Source: Arenimonas soli (GTDB taxonomy: Bacteria; Pseudomonadota; Gammaproteobacteria; Xanthomonadales; Xanthomonadaceae). Taken from it: 64,000 nucleotides of DNA. The notes under the pieces were generated by a model. That model searched no databases. It was not told the origin of the DNA and saw only the letters and a program-made list of their open reading frames with translations. This document shows, piece by piece, positions 1 through 8,495 of this stretch; within the stretch, counting starts at the first letter, position 1, and every line of letters begins with the position of its first letter. Where the stretch lies: contig NZ_BMKC01000001.1 in assembly GCF_014643775.1 (NCBI RefSeq), positions 1,364,001 through 1,428,000 on the forward strand, in the 5' to 3' direction. The translations under genes were made by a program, and so were the position numbers.

Positions 1-808
1 GGCCGATCGAGGAAATCAGGCGGAAGGCCAGCTGCGAGGACGACATTTCCATCGAATACACCGCCACCGCCTTCTTGGTCTTGAGCGCGGCGAATTCGGC
101 GATGTTGAGCGCCAACGTGGTCTTGCCCATCGCCGGACGCGCCGCCAGGATGATCAGGTCGGAAGGCTGCAGGCCGGCGGTGAGTTCATCGAGGTCGGCG
201 AAGCCGGTGGGCAGGCCGGTGACGTTGCCCTGGTTTTCGTAGCGTTCCTGCAGGACCTGGAAGGCGTCCTTCATGGCGTCGCGCAGGCTGACGAAATCGG
301 CGCGGCCGCGGCGGCCCTGCTCGGCGATCTTGAACACCCGCATCTCGGCGGCCGACAGCACTTCCTGGCTGTCGCGGCCTTCGGGCTGGAAACCGTCGTT
401 GACGATCTCGGTGCCGGCCTCGATCAGCTGCCGCAGCACGGCCTTCTCGCGCACGATCTCGGCGTAGGCACGGATGTTGGCCGCCGAGGGCGTGGTGCTG
501 GCCAGTTCGATCAGGTAACCGGTGCCGCCGATCTGCTCGCTCAGCGAGTTCGATTCGAACCACTCGCCCAGGGTGACGGCGTCGAAGGGTTTGTTCTTTT
601 CGCTCAGCTCGCGGATGGCGCGGTAGATGAGCCGGTGGTCGCGCCGGTAGAAATCGTGTTCGGTGAGGAAGTCGCCGACGCGGTCGAGCGAGTCGGGGGC
701 GAGCATGAGCCCGCCCAGCACGGCCTGTTCGGCCTCGACCGACTGGGGCGGGAGGCGCAGGGCGTCGATCTTGGCGTCGGTGCGGAAGGATTCGGGACGT
801 GCGGACAT
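1..808 (-). CDS. dnaB: Replicative DNA helicase DnaB (N-terminal 269 residues, cut by window edge)
   Basis: This is the hexameric helicase that unwinds DNA ahead of the replication fork and recruits primase. The visible part covers the N-terminal primase-interacting domain (about residues 20-125), the linker helix and the start of the RecA-like motor domain. Walker A reads ARPAMGKT at residues 223-230, followed by the DnaB signature EMSSSQL. The P-loop, a common intein insertion site in this family, is uninterrupted. The start ATG is at 808, with an AAGG ribosome-binding site just upstream. The remaining roughly 200 residues lie left of the window. It sits downstream of the rpsF-rpsR-rplI operon, a neighbourhood common in proteobacteria. 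Confidence 0.95.
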   Translation of the reverse strand, partial: MSARPESFRTDAKIDALRLPPQSVEAEQAVLGGLMLAPDSLDRVGDFLTEHDFYRRDHRLIYRAIRELSEKNKPFDAVTLGEWFESNSLSEQIGGTGYLIELASTTPSAANIRAYAEIVREKAVLRQLIEAGTEIVNDGFQPEGRDSQEVLSAAEMRVFKIAEQGRRGRADFVSLRDAMKDAFQVLQERYENQGNVTGLPTGFADLDELTAGLQPSDLIILAARPAMGKTTLALNIAEFAALKTKKAVAVYSMEMSSSQLAFRLISSIG

Positions 809-1240
809 GTTCGCCTTGTTATTGGATGCGACGTGGCGGGGCCCTCTGGAGCCCGGTCGGTCATCCTAAGGCCCCGGCCCCGGGAGCGTTAGGCATAACC
901 CTGTGCATAACCGGTGGGAATCTCAATACTCCCCGGCTGTCTCACCAGCCGAGACTGCCCGGTCGCCTGTATCAGTGGATTCAGTTCCGCCGCTTTCGGG
1001 CTTGATCTCCTGGCGGCCCCGATGTCCATTCAAGGAGGTAGCGTGCGTTCGCCCTGGCCGACCGTCGGAGACATGGATGTCGACGAGAAGCCCCCTGCAA
1101 TGCGTTCACGGTCGCGGTCAGGGCGAATGCACGCTGCCTCCACCCGCGAAACAAGCGGGGGCGACACTTGGCCGAAGGCCAAGGCAAAAGATTCGCGCCA
1201 GGAGGCGCTCCTGCAAGGTCGGGGGCAAATCCGGGGCCCG
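809..1240. other. Non-coding gap between dnaB and rplI
   Basis: I see no convincing gene here. Open frames on the plus strand run on into sequence antisense to rplI and resemble no family I know. The stretch holds the dnaB upstream region, a REP-like inverted repeat at 1191-1220 and, just beyond it, the rplI terminator. Codon-position bias like that of the flanking genes is not evident. Confidence 0.6.
1191..1220 (-). repeat. REP-like palindromic element
   Basis: On the minus strand the core reads TTGCAGGAGCGCCTCCTGGC followed by GCGAAT. A 5-bp stem GCGCC/GGCGC (1195-1199 with 1204-1208) encloses a 4-base loop. The pattern CAGGAGCG...GCGCGAATC is typical of dispersed intergenic REP sequences in pseudomonads and xanthomonads. 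Only one clear copy is in the window, so its repetitive nature is inferred. Confidence 0.4.
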
Positions 1241-1272
1241 GAAAGACAACGGGCGCCCGAAGGCGCCCGTTG
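1241..1272 (-). terminator. Rho-independent terminator of rpsF-rpsR-rplI
   Basis: A perfect 11-bp stem (1247-1257 with 1262-1272) has a 4-base loop. On the minus strand it is followed by TCTTTCC, a modest U-tract. It lies 21 bases past the rplI stop codon, where an operon terminator is expected. Confidence 0.7.
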
Positions 1273-1293
1273 CGAATTGCTTGCAGCCCGGAC

Positions 1294-1743
1294 TCAGGCT
1301 TCGGCTTCGACGACCACCTTGACGGTGGTGCCGACGTCGGCGTGCATGCGCACTTCGATGTCGAACTCGCCGGTGCGGCGCAGCGGGCCTTCGCCCAGCA
1401 CCACTTCGTTCTTTTCCAGCGGGAAGCCGGCAGCGGTGAAGGCCTCGGCGATTTCGCGCGGGCCGACCGAACCGAACAGCTTGCCTTCGGTCGAGGCGTT
1501 GGCGGCGATGGTCACCGTCGCGCCCTCGAGCTTGGCCTTGCGGGCTTCGGCGTCAGCCAGCTGGGCGTTGGCCTTGGCTTCGTACTCGGCGCGCTTGGCT
1601 TCGAACGCGGCCACGTTGTCGGCGGTCGCCGGCACGGCCTTGCCGTAGGGGATCAGGTAGTTGCGGCCGAAACCCGGCTTGACCTTGACCTTGTCGCCCA
1701 GGCCGCCGAGGTTGACGACCTTCTGCAGGAGGATCAGTTCCAT
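1294..1743 (-). CDS. rplI: 50S ribosomal protein L9
   Basis: L9 binds 23S rRNA near the base of the L1 stalk and helps maintain reading-frame fidelity. The 149-residue product has the full family length. The N-terminal rRNA-binding domain begins [17 protein letters not shown] and contains the conserved GFGRNYLIP segment near residues 24-32. A long charged connecting helix (about 45-75) and the C-terminal domain follow. It is the last gene of the rpsF-rpsR-rplI operon and is separated from rpsR by 61 bases containing a small hairpin. The ATG is preceded by GGAG and a run of seven A. Confidence 0.97.
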   Translation of the reverse strand: MELILLQKVVNLGGLGDKVKVKPGFGRNYLIPYGKAVPATADNVAAFEAKRAEYEAKANAQLADAEARKAKLEGATVTIAANASTEGKLFGSVGPREIAEAFTAAGFPLEKNEVVLGEGPLRRTGEFDIEVRMHADVGTTVKVVVEAEA

Positions 1744-1764
1744 TTTTTTAACTCCGTAACGTTA

Positions 1765-1783
1765 GCGGGGCACGCGGCCCCGC
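1765..1783 (-). promoter_or_regulatory. Intercistronic hairpin between rpsR and rplI
   Basis: The 7-bp stem GCGGGGC/GCCCCGC has a 5-base loop. It lies in the 61-base gap before rplI and is followed by an 8-base palindrome TAACGTTA at 1757-1764. There is no adjacent U-tract on the minus strand, so it is more likely an mRNA-processing or stability element than a terminator. That role is inferred. Confidence 0.35.
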
Positions 1784-1804
1784 AACTAAGGCTGTCCGTC
1801 AGGA

Positions 1805-2035
1805 TCAGTTCTGGTGGTTGTCGGTGTACGGGATCAGGGCCAGCTCGCGGGCGCGCTTGATCGCCGTCTGCAGCTGGCGCTGGTACTTGGCCTTGGTGCC
1901 GGTGATGCGGCTGGGAACGATCTTGCCGTTCTCGGTCAGGTACTGGCGCAGGGTGTTGAGATCCTTGTAGTCGATCTCCTTGACACCTTCGGCGGTGAAC
2001 TTGCAGAACTTGCGGCGGCGGAAGAACTTGCTCAT
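1805..2035 (-). CDS. rpsR: 30S ribosomal protein S18
   Basis: S18 is a small-subunit protein that forms a heterodimer with S6 on the platform of the 30S subunit. The 76 residues match the family length. The basic N terminus [13 protein letters not shown], the [19 protein letters not shown] block and the conserved [13 protein letters not shown] segment that contacts 16S rRNA are all present. It lies 14 bases downstream of rpsF and upstream of rplI, so all three should be co-transcribed from the rpsF promoter. Confidence 0.97.
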   Translation of the reverse strand: MSKFFRRRKFCKFTAEGVKEIDYKDLNTLRQYLTENGKIVPSRITGTKAKYQRQLQTAIKRARELALIPYTDNHQN

Positions 2036-2049
2036 GGGTTTCTCCTGGC

Positions 2050-2466
2050 TCAGGCCGCGTCGGCGTTGGAATTGCGGTTGTCGTTGTCGCTGCTGCCGAT
2101 GCCGGACTCTTCGTCCTCACGGCGCGGGCGGCGCTCGGTCTTCTCGTCCTTGCTCTTCATGATCAGGGACTGCTCGGTGACGGCTTCGTCGCGGGCGATG
2201 ATCATGTGGCGCAGCACCGCATCGTTGAAGCGGAAACCGTCGACCAGCTCGGTCAGCTCGTTCTTGCCGACTTCGATGTTCATCAGCACGTAGTGGGCCT
2301 TGACCAGGTTGTCGATGGCGTAGGCGAGCTGGCGGCGACCCCAGTCTTCAAGACGGTGGATCTTGCCTTCACCGCCCTCGATCAGCGACTTGTAGCGCTC
2401 GATCATGGCCGGCACCTGCTCGCTCTGGTCCGGATGGACCATGAAGACGACTTCGTAATGGCGCAT
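2050..2466 (-). CDS. rpsF: 30S ribosomal protein S6
   Basis: S6 is a small-subunit protein that pairs with S18. The 138-residue product starts [18 protein letters not shown], the canonical S6 N terminus. An open frame continues further upstream, but this ATG has an AAGGAAA ribosome-binding site and matches the family start. The conserved [12 protein letters not shown] and YVLMNIE segments are present. The C terminus, from about residue 105, is an extended charged tail rich in D, N, S and R, as in many gammaproteobacterial S6 proteins. It is first in the rpsF-rpsR-rplI operon. Confidence 0.97.
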   Translation of the reverse strand: MRHYEVVFMVHPDQSEQVPAMIERYKSLIEGGEGKIHRLEDWGRRQLAYAIDNLVKAHYVLMNIEVGKNELTELVDGFRFNDAVLRHMIIARDEAVTEQSLIMKSKDEKTERRPRREDEESGIGSSDNDNRNSNADAA

Positions 2467-2572
2467 TGTTGTTTCCTTGTGGATGCGGCCGAGGATTCGG
2501 CCTGGCAGCCCCCGGCCGGGATGGATGGCCATCCGCCGTGGAGCAAGGTCTCCCCGGAATGGGGAGCCGCGC

Positions 2573-2602
2573 ATTATGCCAGAACTCGCCCGGCGGCCGC
2601 AA
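2573..2602 (-). promoter_or_regulatory. Putative sigma-70 promoter of rpsF-rpsR-rplI
   Basis: On the minus strand a TTGCGG -35 box (2597-2602) is separated by 18 bases from CATAAT (2573-2578). TGG precedes the -10, giving an extended -10. The implied leader is about 100 bases long and contains GC-rich stem-loops. Confidence 0.55.
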
Positions 2603-2631
2603 GGCGCTGACCCACAAAGGAATTTACCGGC

Positions 2632-3096
2632 CTAGCGGTTACGCGAAGCGGCCAGCAGGGCCTGGTCACGGGCCTGCTCGGCCTCGGACTCGCTGACGGC
2701 CAGCACGCCGTCGGCTTCGGTTTCGCAGGCGTCGCGCTCTTCGCCGCGGCGCATGCCGTCGCAGCGTTCCATGGCGACCTTGTGGCGACCCTGGGCGGCG
2801 GTGTGCATGACGTCGTAGCGGGCATGGGCGGCGGCCACCATGGCCTCGGACTCCGATTCATTGAGGTCCTCGTGGGCGTCGCCTTCGGCCTCGCGGTAGT
2901 CCTGGCGGGCCTCGGCCAGCTCGCTGCCGGCATCGGACATGTCCCGGGCGGCGTCTTCGCGGGCGTCGTCGTTGGACTCGGCCGCCTCGACGCGGGCCTC
3001 GGCGACGTCACGCGAGGTTTCGGATGCGCTTTCCTGGCAGCCGGCAAGCAGGGCCAGGGTGATGGCGAGGGCGAGCGGAATCAGCGGACGGATCAT
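2632..3096 (-). CDS. Small coiled-coil lipoprotein of unknown function
   Basis: The 154-residue product has a classic lipoprotein signal: a hydrophobic segment (residues 5-17) followed by the lipobox LLAGC with the lipidated Cys at 20. The mature part is almost entirely polar and dominated by Ala, Glu, Asp and Arg in a heptad-like pattern (about 25-154). This predicts a long helical or coiled-coil periplasmic protein. Two or three cysteines occur near residues 112-125. Its ATG overlaps the stop of the upstream CsbD-like gene (ATGA), so the two are probably translated together. I do not recognise the family; a role at the envelope is inferred from the lipobox. Confidence 0.75.
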   Translation of the reverse strand: MIRPLIPLALAITLALLAGCQESASETSRDVAEARVEAAESNDDAREDAARDMSDAGSELAEARQDYREAEGDAHEDLNESESEAMVAAAHARYDVMHTAAQGRHKVAMERCDGMRRGEERDACETEADGVLAVSESEAEQARDQALLAASRNR

Positions 3097-3590
3097 GGGG
3101 CTTGCTCCTGGTTCGGCGGGGGGCGCCCATCGTGGGCGCCGAGGAATCGGGTTACCTGCTGTTCGGCGGCTTCCGGGGCCAGCCCATAACGTTCCTGGAT
3201 AAGGCCGGCCAGCCGCCTTGCGTGGCCATCGGTGGCGATGAGTTCGGCCACCGTCGCCCGCGGCCAGGTTTCCCTGGCCTCGGCCAGGCGCTTCTTCCAG
3301 CGCCCGGCCGAACCGGCGACCCGGCGCAGCGGATGCGGGTCCTCCCCGGACGGGGAAGCCAGGGGCACCGGGCGATCGGTGCCGGGCGCCTTGGGCATGG
3401 CCCGAAGCTGACGCAGGGATCTTGCCGGAGGCTCATCCGGCGCCCGTTGCGGAACCGGCGCGGAGCCGGCTTCCAGCGGCCACAGCAGCGACTTGAGGGA
3501 CAGCAGGAATCCGCCGACCGCGCTGCGCGGTCGAAAGCCGCCGTCGCTGGCCTGGGCGGAAATCCTGGGTGAATCGGAGTGATCGTCCAT
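3093..3590 (-). CDS. CsbD-like domain protein with N-terminal extension
   Basis: The product is 165 residues. Its C-terminal half resembles the CsbD stress-protein family: a W-K/R-rich helix, then LAGLIQERYGLAPEAAEQQV. The canonical family pattern is LVGKIQERYGI-x-x-E-x-A-E-x-QV. CsbD proteins are normally about 60-70 residues, so the first 95 residues are an extension rich in Pro, Arg and Ser without a recognisable domain. I chose the ATG at 3590 because it begins MDDHSD; an ATG six codons upstream is possible. The stop overlaps the start of the lipoprotein gene by 4 bases. A stress-related role is only suggested by the domain. Confidence 0.65.
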   Translation of the reverse strand: MDDHSDSPRISAQASDGGFRPRSAVGGFLLSLKSLLWPLEAGSAPVPQRAPDEPPARSLRQLRAMPKAPGTDRPVPLASPSGEDPHPLRRVAGSAGRWKKRLAEARETWPRATVAELIATDGHARRLAGLIQERYGLAPEAAEQQVTRFLGAHDGRPPPNQEQAP

Positions 3591-3625
3591 GCTGGACCTC
3601 GCTGGCAACGCGCGCGCCTCGGGGC

Positions 3626-3691
3626 GGCCCCGCCCTTTCCGTCCGTGACCGGGCGGGGCCTGTCGGGGAAAGCGGAGAGAGGCGCTTTCCC
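3626..3691 (-). promoter_or_regulatory. Two consecutive hairpins between DUF3309 gene and CsbD-like gene
   Basis: Hairpin one has the 9-bp stem GGGAAAGCG/CGCTTTCCC (3666-3674 with 3683-3691). Hairpin two has the 10-bp stem GGCCCCGCCC/GGGCGGGGCC (3626-3635 with 3651-3660). Neither is followed by a U-tract on either strand. They could end the upstream transcript in a Rho-assisted way or stabilise mRNA ends; the function is inferred. Confidence 0.4.
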
Positions 3692-3704
3692 GCCCGAACT
3701 CCGG

Positions 3705-3863
3705 TCAGATCTTCCCGAGCATCCACAGCACGAGCAGGATCACGAGGATGATGCCGACCACGCCGCTCGGGCCGTAGCCCCAGTTGCGGCTATGCGGCCA
3801 CGTCGGGAAGGTGCCCAGGAGCACGAGGACAAGCAGGATCAGAAGAATCATTGCGACGCTCAT
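3705..3863 (-). CDS. DUF3309-family small membrane protein (52 aa)
   Basis: This short gene encodes 52 residues: a hydrophobic N-terminal helix (SVAMILLILLVLVLLG), the segment TFPTWPHSRNWGYGPSG and a second hydrophobic helix (VVGIILVILLVLWMLGKI). The W-x-H-S-x-x-W-G-Y-x-P-S-G middle is the hallmark of the DUF3309 family, which has two transmembrane helices and no known function. The start ATG at 3863 follows a GGGAG ribosome-binding site. It stands alone between iscA-like and CsbD-like genes on the same strand. Confidence 0.8.
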   Translation of the reverse strand: MSVAMILLILLVLVLLGTFPTWPHSRNWGYGPSGVVGIILVILLVLWMLGKI

Positions 3864-3964
3864 GGCGAACTCCCAGTGGATGACCTGGGAGCAATCTAGC
3901 CAGTCGTGGCACCTGCTTCGGTGCGTTCGCGCACATAGCGCGGCCCGGCCCCGCCGGACGGGGC

Positions 3965-4306
3965 TCAGGCGGCGCGGTCGGCCTTGGTGCTGAAGGATTC
4001 GCCGCAGCCGCAGGCATCTTCGACGTTGGGATTGCGGAACACGAACTGCTGGTTCAGGCCCTGGCTGACGAAGTCGATCTCGGTGCCGTCCACCTGGGGC
4101 AGGCTGTGGGCGTCGACATAGACCGCCACGCCGTCGGTTTCAAAGACCGTATCGTCGGGAGCCGCCGCCTGGGCCATGTCCACTACGTAGGCGAAACCGG
4201 TGCAGCCGGATTTGCGGACGCCGAAGCGCAGGCCCAGCGTGCCAGGCGTCTGGGCCTGGAACTTGCGGATGCGGTCGGCGGCGGCGGGGGTCAGCGTGAT
4301 GGCCAT
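3965..4306 (-). CDS. IscA/SufA-type iron-sulfur cluster assembly protein
   Basis: The 113-residue A-type carrier should accept and deliver Fe-S clusters or iron to apoproteins. All three conserved cysteines are present: C35 in SGCTGFAYV, and C99 and C101 in the terminal ACGCGESF. The body, including DGTEIDFVSQGLNQQFVF, resembles both IscA and SufA of enterics; it is less like ErpA. No other isc or suf genes are nearby, so I do not assign a symbol. The ATG at 4306 gives the typical family start MAITLTPAAADRI. It is divergent from asnS with a 123-base gap. Confidence 0.9.
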   Translation of the reverse strand: MAITLTPAAADRIRKFQAQTPGTLGLRFGVRKSGCTGFAYVVDMAQAAAPDDTVFETDGVAVYVDAHSLPQVDGTEIDFVSQGLNQQFVFRNPNVEDACGCGESFSTKADRAA

Positions 4307-4429
4307 GGCGGGGTCCGTGCTTAGTCGGGGGCGAGGCAGTGCGAAGTATAACGCCGCTGCGCCGGGGCGCGCCTGCGGGTATCCTTGCGCTCTTAACCAG
4401 ATGGGCCCGGACGGGCAGGGAATCAAGGC

Positions 4430-5830
<1,401 letters not shown>

Positions 5831-5832
5831 CG

Positions 5833-6129
5833 ATGCAGACGGGCGCCGGTTCGCTGCTGATCTTCCTGATGCTGGGCCTGGCCGGATCCGCGGCGCCGGC
5901 GCATTTCGGCTTCCGCGTGCTGGCCTACCGGCAGCAGCTGGACAAGGCCTACGCCTTCGCGCCCGACACGCAGGACGGCGGCTGGGGCTACAGCTGGTGG
6001 CTGATGCGCTGGAAACACCGCGTGCACGCCGACCCGTCCCTGAACTTCTTCGGCGGCATCGCCGCCGGCAGCGGCTGGCTGGCCCTGGTCGGCAGCGTCG
6101 GCGTCCTGCTGCTGATCGCCCTGCAATAA
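5833..6129 (+). CDS. Small membrane protein of unknown function (98 aa)
   Basis: The product has an N-terminal hydrophobic segment (about residues 8-22), a polar aromatic-rich middle (DGGWGYSWWLMRWKHR) and a C-terminal hydrophobic segment (about 73-97, GGIAAGSGWLALVGSVGVLLLIAL). It is probably an inner-membrane protein with two helices. The ATG lies 2 bases after the asnS stop, implying translational coupling. I do not recognise the family. It is followed after 10 bases by another small uncharacterised gene. Confidence 0.6.
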   Translation: MQTGAGSLLIFLMLGLAGSAAPAHFGFRVLAYRQQLDKAYAFAPDTQDGGWGYSWWLMRWKHRVHADPSLNFFGGIAAGSGWLALVGSVGVLLLIALQ

Positions 6130-6139
6130 GGATGACCCG

Positions 6140-6472
6140 ATGAACGATGAAAGCAACCGCGACAACGACCAGTGGTGGCTGGCCGCCCTGCCCCGCATGC
6201 TGGTCTGGTCCCGGCTGCGCGTGCTCGAAAGCGGCGTCGCCGAGGTGTTCGACTGCGACGGCCGCATCAATATCTATGAAAGCGAGGACGTCGCCCGATC
6301 CATGTTGATGGACGCCGAATTCCGCGAATTTGCCGGCATGGACGAGGAGGATGCCGAGGCCTGGGGCCTGGACCTGGAAGAAATCGAACCGCCCCGGGCC
6401 GAAAGCGACGACGAACTGCGCGAGCGCATGATGCAGCCGATGAAAAATCCGCTGTCGGGGCAAGACTGGTAG
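6140..6472 (+). CDS. Conserved-looking hypothetical acidic protein (110 aa)
   Basis: This soluble acidic product has no signal peptide or membrane segment. The first half is compact (WWLAALPRMLVWSRLRVLESGVAEVFDCDG). The second half is rich in Asp and Glu (MDEEDAEAWGLDLEEIEPP). The ATG follows an AAGGATG ribosome-binding site 10 bases after the preceding gene, so it is likely co-transcribed with asnS and the small membrane protein. The codon bias fits a real gene. I do not recognise the family and assign no function. Confidence 0.65.
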   Translation: MNDESNRDNDQWWLAALPRMLVWSRLRVLESGVAEVFDCDGRINIYESEDVARSMLMDAEFREFAGMDEEDAEAWGLDLEEIEPPRAESDDELRERMMQPMKNPLSGQDW

Positions 6473-6506
6473 CGGGCAAAGGCAATCCGGACAAGGAGCA
6501 GCACCG

Positions 6507-7295
6507 ATGCAAACGGACCTGGCCGGGCGACATGCCCTGATATGTGGGGGCTCGGAAGGAATCGGCCTGGCGGCCGCCACCGCCCTGGCCGAACTCGGCG
6601 CCGACGTGACGGTGCTGGCGCGCCGGCCGGGCCGGCTTTCGGAAGTCGCCGCCGCCCTCCCGCGCGTGCATGAGTCGCAGCGCCACGGCTTCGTGGCCGC
6701 CGACGCCGGTGACACCGAGGCCCTGGGTGCGCAGGTCGCCGCGCTGTGCCAAACCCGGCCGGTGCACGTGCTGGTCAACAACACCGCCGGCCCGCCGGGC
6801 GGCCCGGCCCACGCCGCCGACCCGCAGGCCTACCTGGACGTCTTCCGCCAGCACCTGGTGGCCGGCCAGGTACTGGTGCAGGCCGTGCTGCCCGGCATGA
6901 AGGCCGCCGGCTGGGGCCGCGTCGTCAACGTCATTTCGACCTCGGTGAAGGAACCGATCGCCAACCTCGGGGTGTCCAACACCATCCGCGGCGCGGTGGC
7001 CAGCTGGGCCAAGACCCTGGCCAGCGAACTCGGCTCCTTCGGCATCACGGTCAACAACGTACTGCCCGGCTACACACGCACGCAGCGGCTTGGCCAGATC
7101 CTCGCCGAGCGCGCCCGCGCCACCGGCAAGTCCGAACAGGACATCGCCAGCGGCATGCTGGCCACCGTGCCGGCGGGGCGCTTCGCCGAACCGGCCGAGG
7201 TCGCCGCCGCCATCGCCTTCCTTGCCTCGCCGGCGGCTGGCTACGTCAATGGCATCAACCTGCCGGTCGACGGCGGGCGTACGAAATCGCTGTGA
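6507..7295 (+). CDS. SDR-family protein with substituted active-site Tyr and Lys
   Basis: The 262-residue Rossmann-fold protein belongs to the short-chain dehydrogenase/reductase superfamily. The cofactor loop GGSEGIG (residues 14-20) and the NN-x-AG element (91-95) are present, and a Ser lies at 144/146. In place of the catalytic Y-x-x-x-K it has S157-N-T-I-R161. SDR subgroups with non-canonical active sites exist, so it may use another mechanism or act as a binding protein. The C-terminal PAGRFAEPAEVAAAIAFLAS and PVDGGRT are typical 3-oxoacyl-ACP-reductase-like segments. It lies 34 bases after the previous gene and 10 before the PilZ gene. Substrate unknown. Confidence 0.85.
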   Translation: MQTDLAGRHALICGGSEGIGLAAATALAELGADVTVLARRPGRLSEVAAALPRVHESQRHGFVAADAGDTEALGAQVAALCQTRPVHVLVNNTAGPPGGPAHAADPQAYLDVFRQHLVAGQVLVQAVLPGMKAAGWGRVVNVISTSVKEPIANLGVSNTIRGAVASWAKTLASELGSFGITVNNVLPGYTRTQRLGQILAERARATGKSEQDIASGMLATVPAGRFAEPAEVAAAIAFLASPAAGYVNGINLPVDGGRTKSL

Positions 7296-7305
7296 GGCGG
7301 GCCCG

Positions 7306-7617
7306 ATGAACGACCATCGCTTCAATCCGCGGGTCCCCTACGCCGCGCGGGTCATGGTGGTGCGCGACGACGAAGCCTGGCTGGGCGAGGTCGTCGACCT
7401 CTCGGAAGGCGGCTGCGGCCTGTTCCGGCCCGAGGGCTGCCCCCTGCAGGTGGCCGAGGTCGTGCAGCTGGTGTTTTTCGATGAACCGGGACCGGCCGTG
7501 CTGGTCGGCGCCCGCGTCGCCCGCGTCCAGGAAGGCCTGCTGGGTTTCGAATACCACGACCCGCAGCAGGTGCCGCCGGTGCGCGCCGAAGCCACGACGC
7601 TGCCTGCACGCGCCTGA
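7306..7617 (+). CDS. PilZ domain protein (predicted c-di-GMP receptor)
   Basis: The 103-residue single-domain protein carries both PilZ signature motifs for cyclic-di-GMP binding: R5-x-x-x-R9 (RFNPR) and D31-x-S33-x-G35-G36 (DLSEGG). A beta-barrel pattern continues to about residue 85. Such small PilZ proteins bind c-di-GMP and regulate motility, type IV pili or exopolysaccharide through a partner. No diguanylate cyclase or pilus operon is adjacent, although a PilH-like response regulator lies far downstream. The gene lies 10 bases after the SDR and 15 bases before nei. Confidence 0.85.
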   Translation: MNDHRFNPRVPYAARVMVVRDDEAWLGEVVDLSEGGCGLFRPEGCPLQVAEVVQLVFFDEPGPAVLVGARVARVQEGLLGFEYHDPQQVPPVRAEATTLPARA

Positions 7618-7632
7618 GGCCAGGCTGGCGGC

Positions 7633-8448
7633 ATGCCTGAAGGTCCCGAAATCCGCCGCGCCGCCGACCGCCTCGCCGAAGCCGTGGTTGGCCGCCCCCT
7701 GGCCGCGGCCTGGTTCCACTTCCCCGAGCTCAAGCGCCACCACAAGACCCTGGTGGGCCGCACGATCACCGCGATCGAGCCGCACGGCAAGGCCCTGCTG
7801 ACCCATTTCGACCATGGCCTGAGCCTGTATTCGCACAACCAGCTCTACGGCGTCTGGAAAGTCGCCGCCGCCGGCGAACGCCCGGCCGAAGGCGCGCGGT
7901 CGCTGCGGGTGGCCCTGGAAACGGACGAGCGCGCGATCCTGCTTTATTCCGCGTCCGACGTGGCCATGTGGAAAACCGCCGACCTGCCCCGACATCCCTT
8001 CCTGGCCAAGCTGGGCCCGGACGTGCTCGACGCTTCGCTGACCGCCGCCACCGTCGGCAAACGCCTGCAGGACCCGCGTTTCGCCGGTCGTTCGCTGGTG
8101 GCCTTGTTGCTCGACCAGGGCTTCCTGGCCGGCATGGGCAACTACCTGCGCTCGGAAGTGCTGTTCACGGCCGGCATCGCGCCCGAACGCCGGCCCGGCG
8201 AACTCAGCGCGCCCGAACGCAAGCGCCTGGCCCGGGCCCTGCTCGACGTGCCGCGCGCCAGCTACCGCACCCGCGGCATCGAAGCGGCCTCGGGCATGAA
8301 AAGCGACTACCTCACCGACACCCCGACGGGCTTCCGCTTCCAGGTCTTCGATCGCGAAGGCGAGCCCTGCCCGCGCTGTGGCGACGTGGTCGTTCGCCAG
8401 GAGTTGGGCGGCCGTCGCCTGTACTGGTGCCGCCACTGCCAGGCCTAG
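7633..8448 (+). CDS. nei: Endonuclease VIII (DNA glycosylase/AP lyase)
   Basis: This base-excision-repair enzyme removes oxidised pyrimidines and nicks the abasic site. The 271 residues start MPEGPEIRRAADRL; after Met removal Pro2 is the catalytic N terminus and Glu3 assists. The H2TH region is visible (LDQGFLAGMGNYLRSEVLF, about 157-175). The C-terminal zinc finger has two CxxC pairs (CPRC and CRHC). The sequence agrees better with Nei than with MutM, including the SHNQLYG segment. It precedes the kynurenine cluster by 47 bases on the same strand. Confidence 0.9.
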   Translation: MPEGPEIRRAADRLAEAVVGRPLAAAWFHFPELKRHHKTLVGRTITAIEPHGKALLTHFDHGLSLYSHNQLYGVWKVAAAGERPAEGARSLRVALETDERAILLYSASDVAMWKTADLPRHPFLAKLGPDVLDASLTAATVGKRLQDPRFAGRSLVALLLDQGFLAGMGNYLRSEVLFTAGIAPERRPGELSAPERKRLARALLDVPRASYRTRGIEAASGMKSDYLTDTPTGFRFQVFDREGEPCPRCGDVVVRQELGGRRLYWCRHCQA

Positions 8449-8495
8449 GCTCCTGACCTGTCCGTACGGCGACGCGGCCGGGTAAGCTTGCACGC

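Noticed and set aside
1-808. Intein in DnaB
   Set aside because: The visible P-loop insertion site is continuous. Other insertion sites lie outside the window and cannot be judged.
903-1322. Plus-strand frames in the dnaB-rplI gap
   Set aside because: They have no recognisable protein features, overlap the rplI terminator and rplI itself in antisense, and lack a ribosome-binding site.
4345-4352. AT-rich AGTATAAC between iscA-like and asnS as a bidirectional promoter
   Set aside because: TATAAC (plus) and TATACT (minus) are good -10 boxes, but I found no acceptable -35 at proper spacing on either strand.
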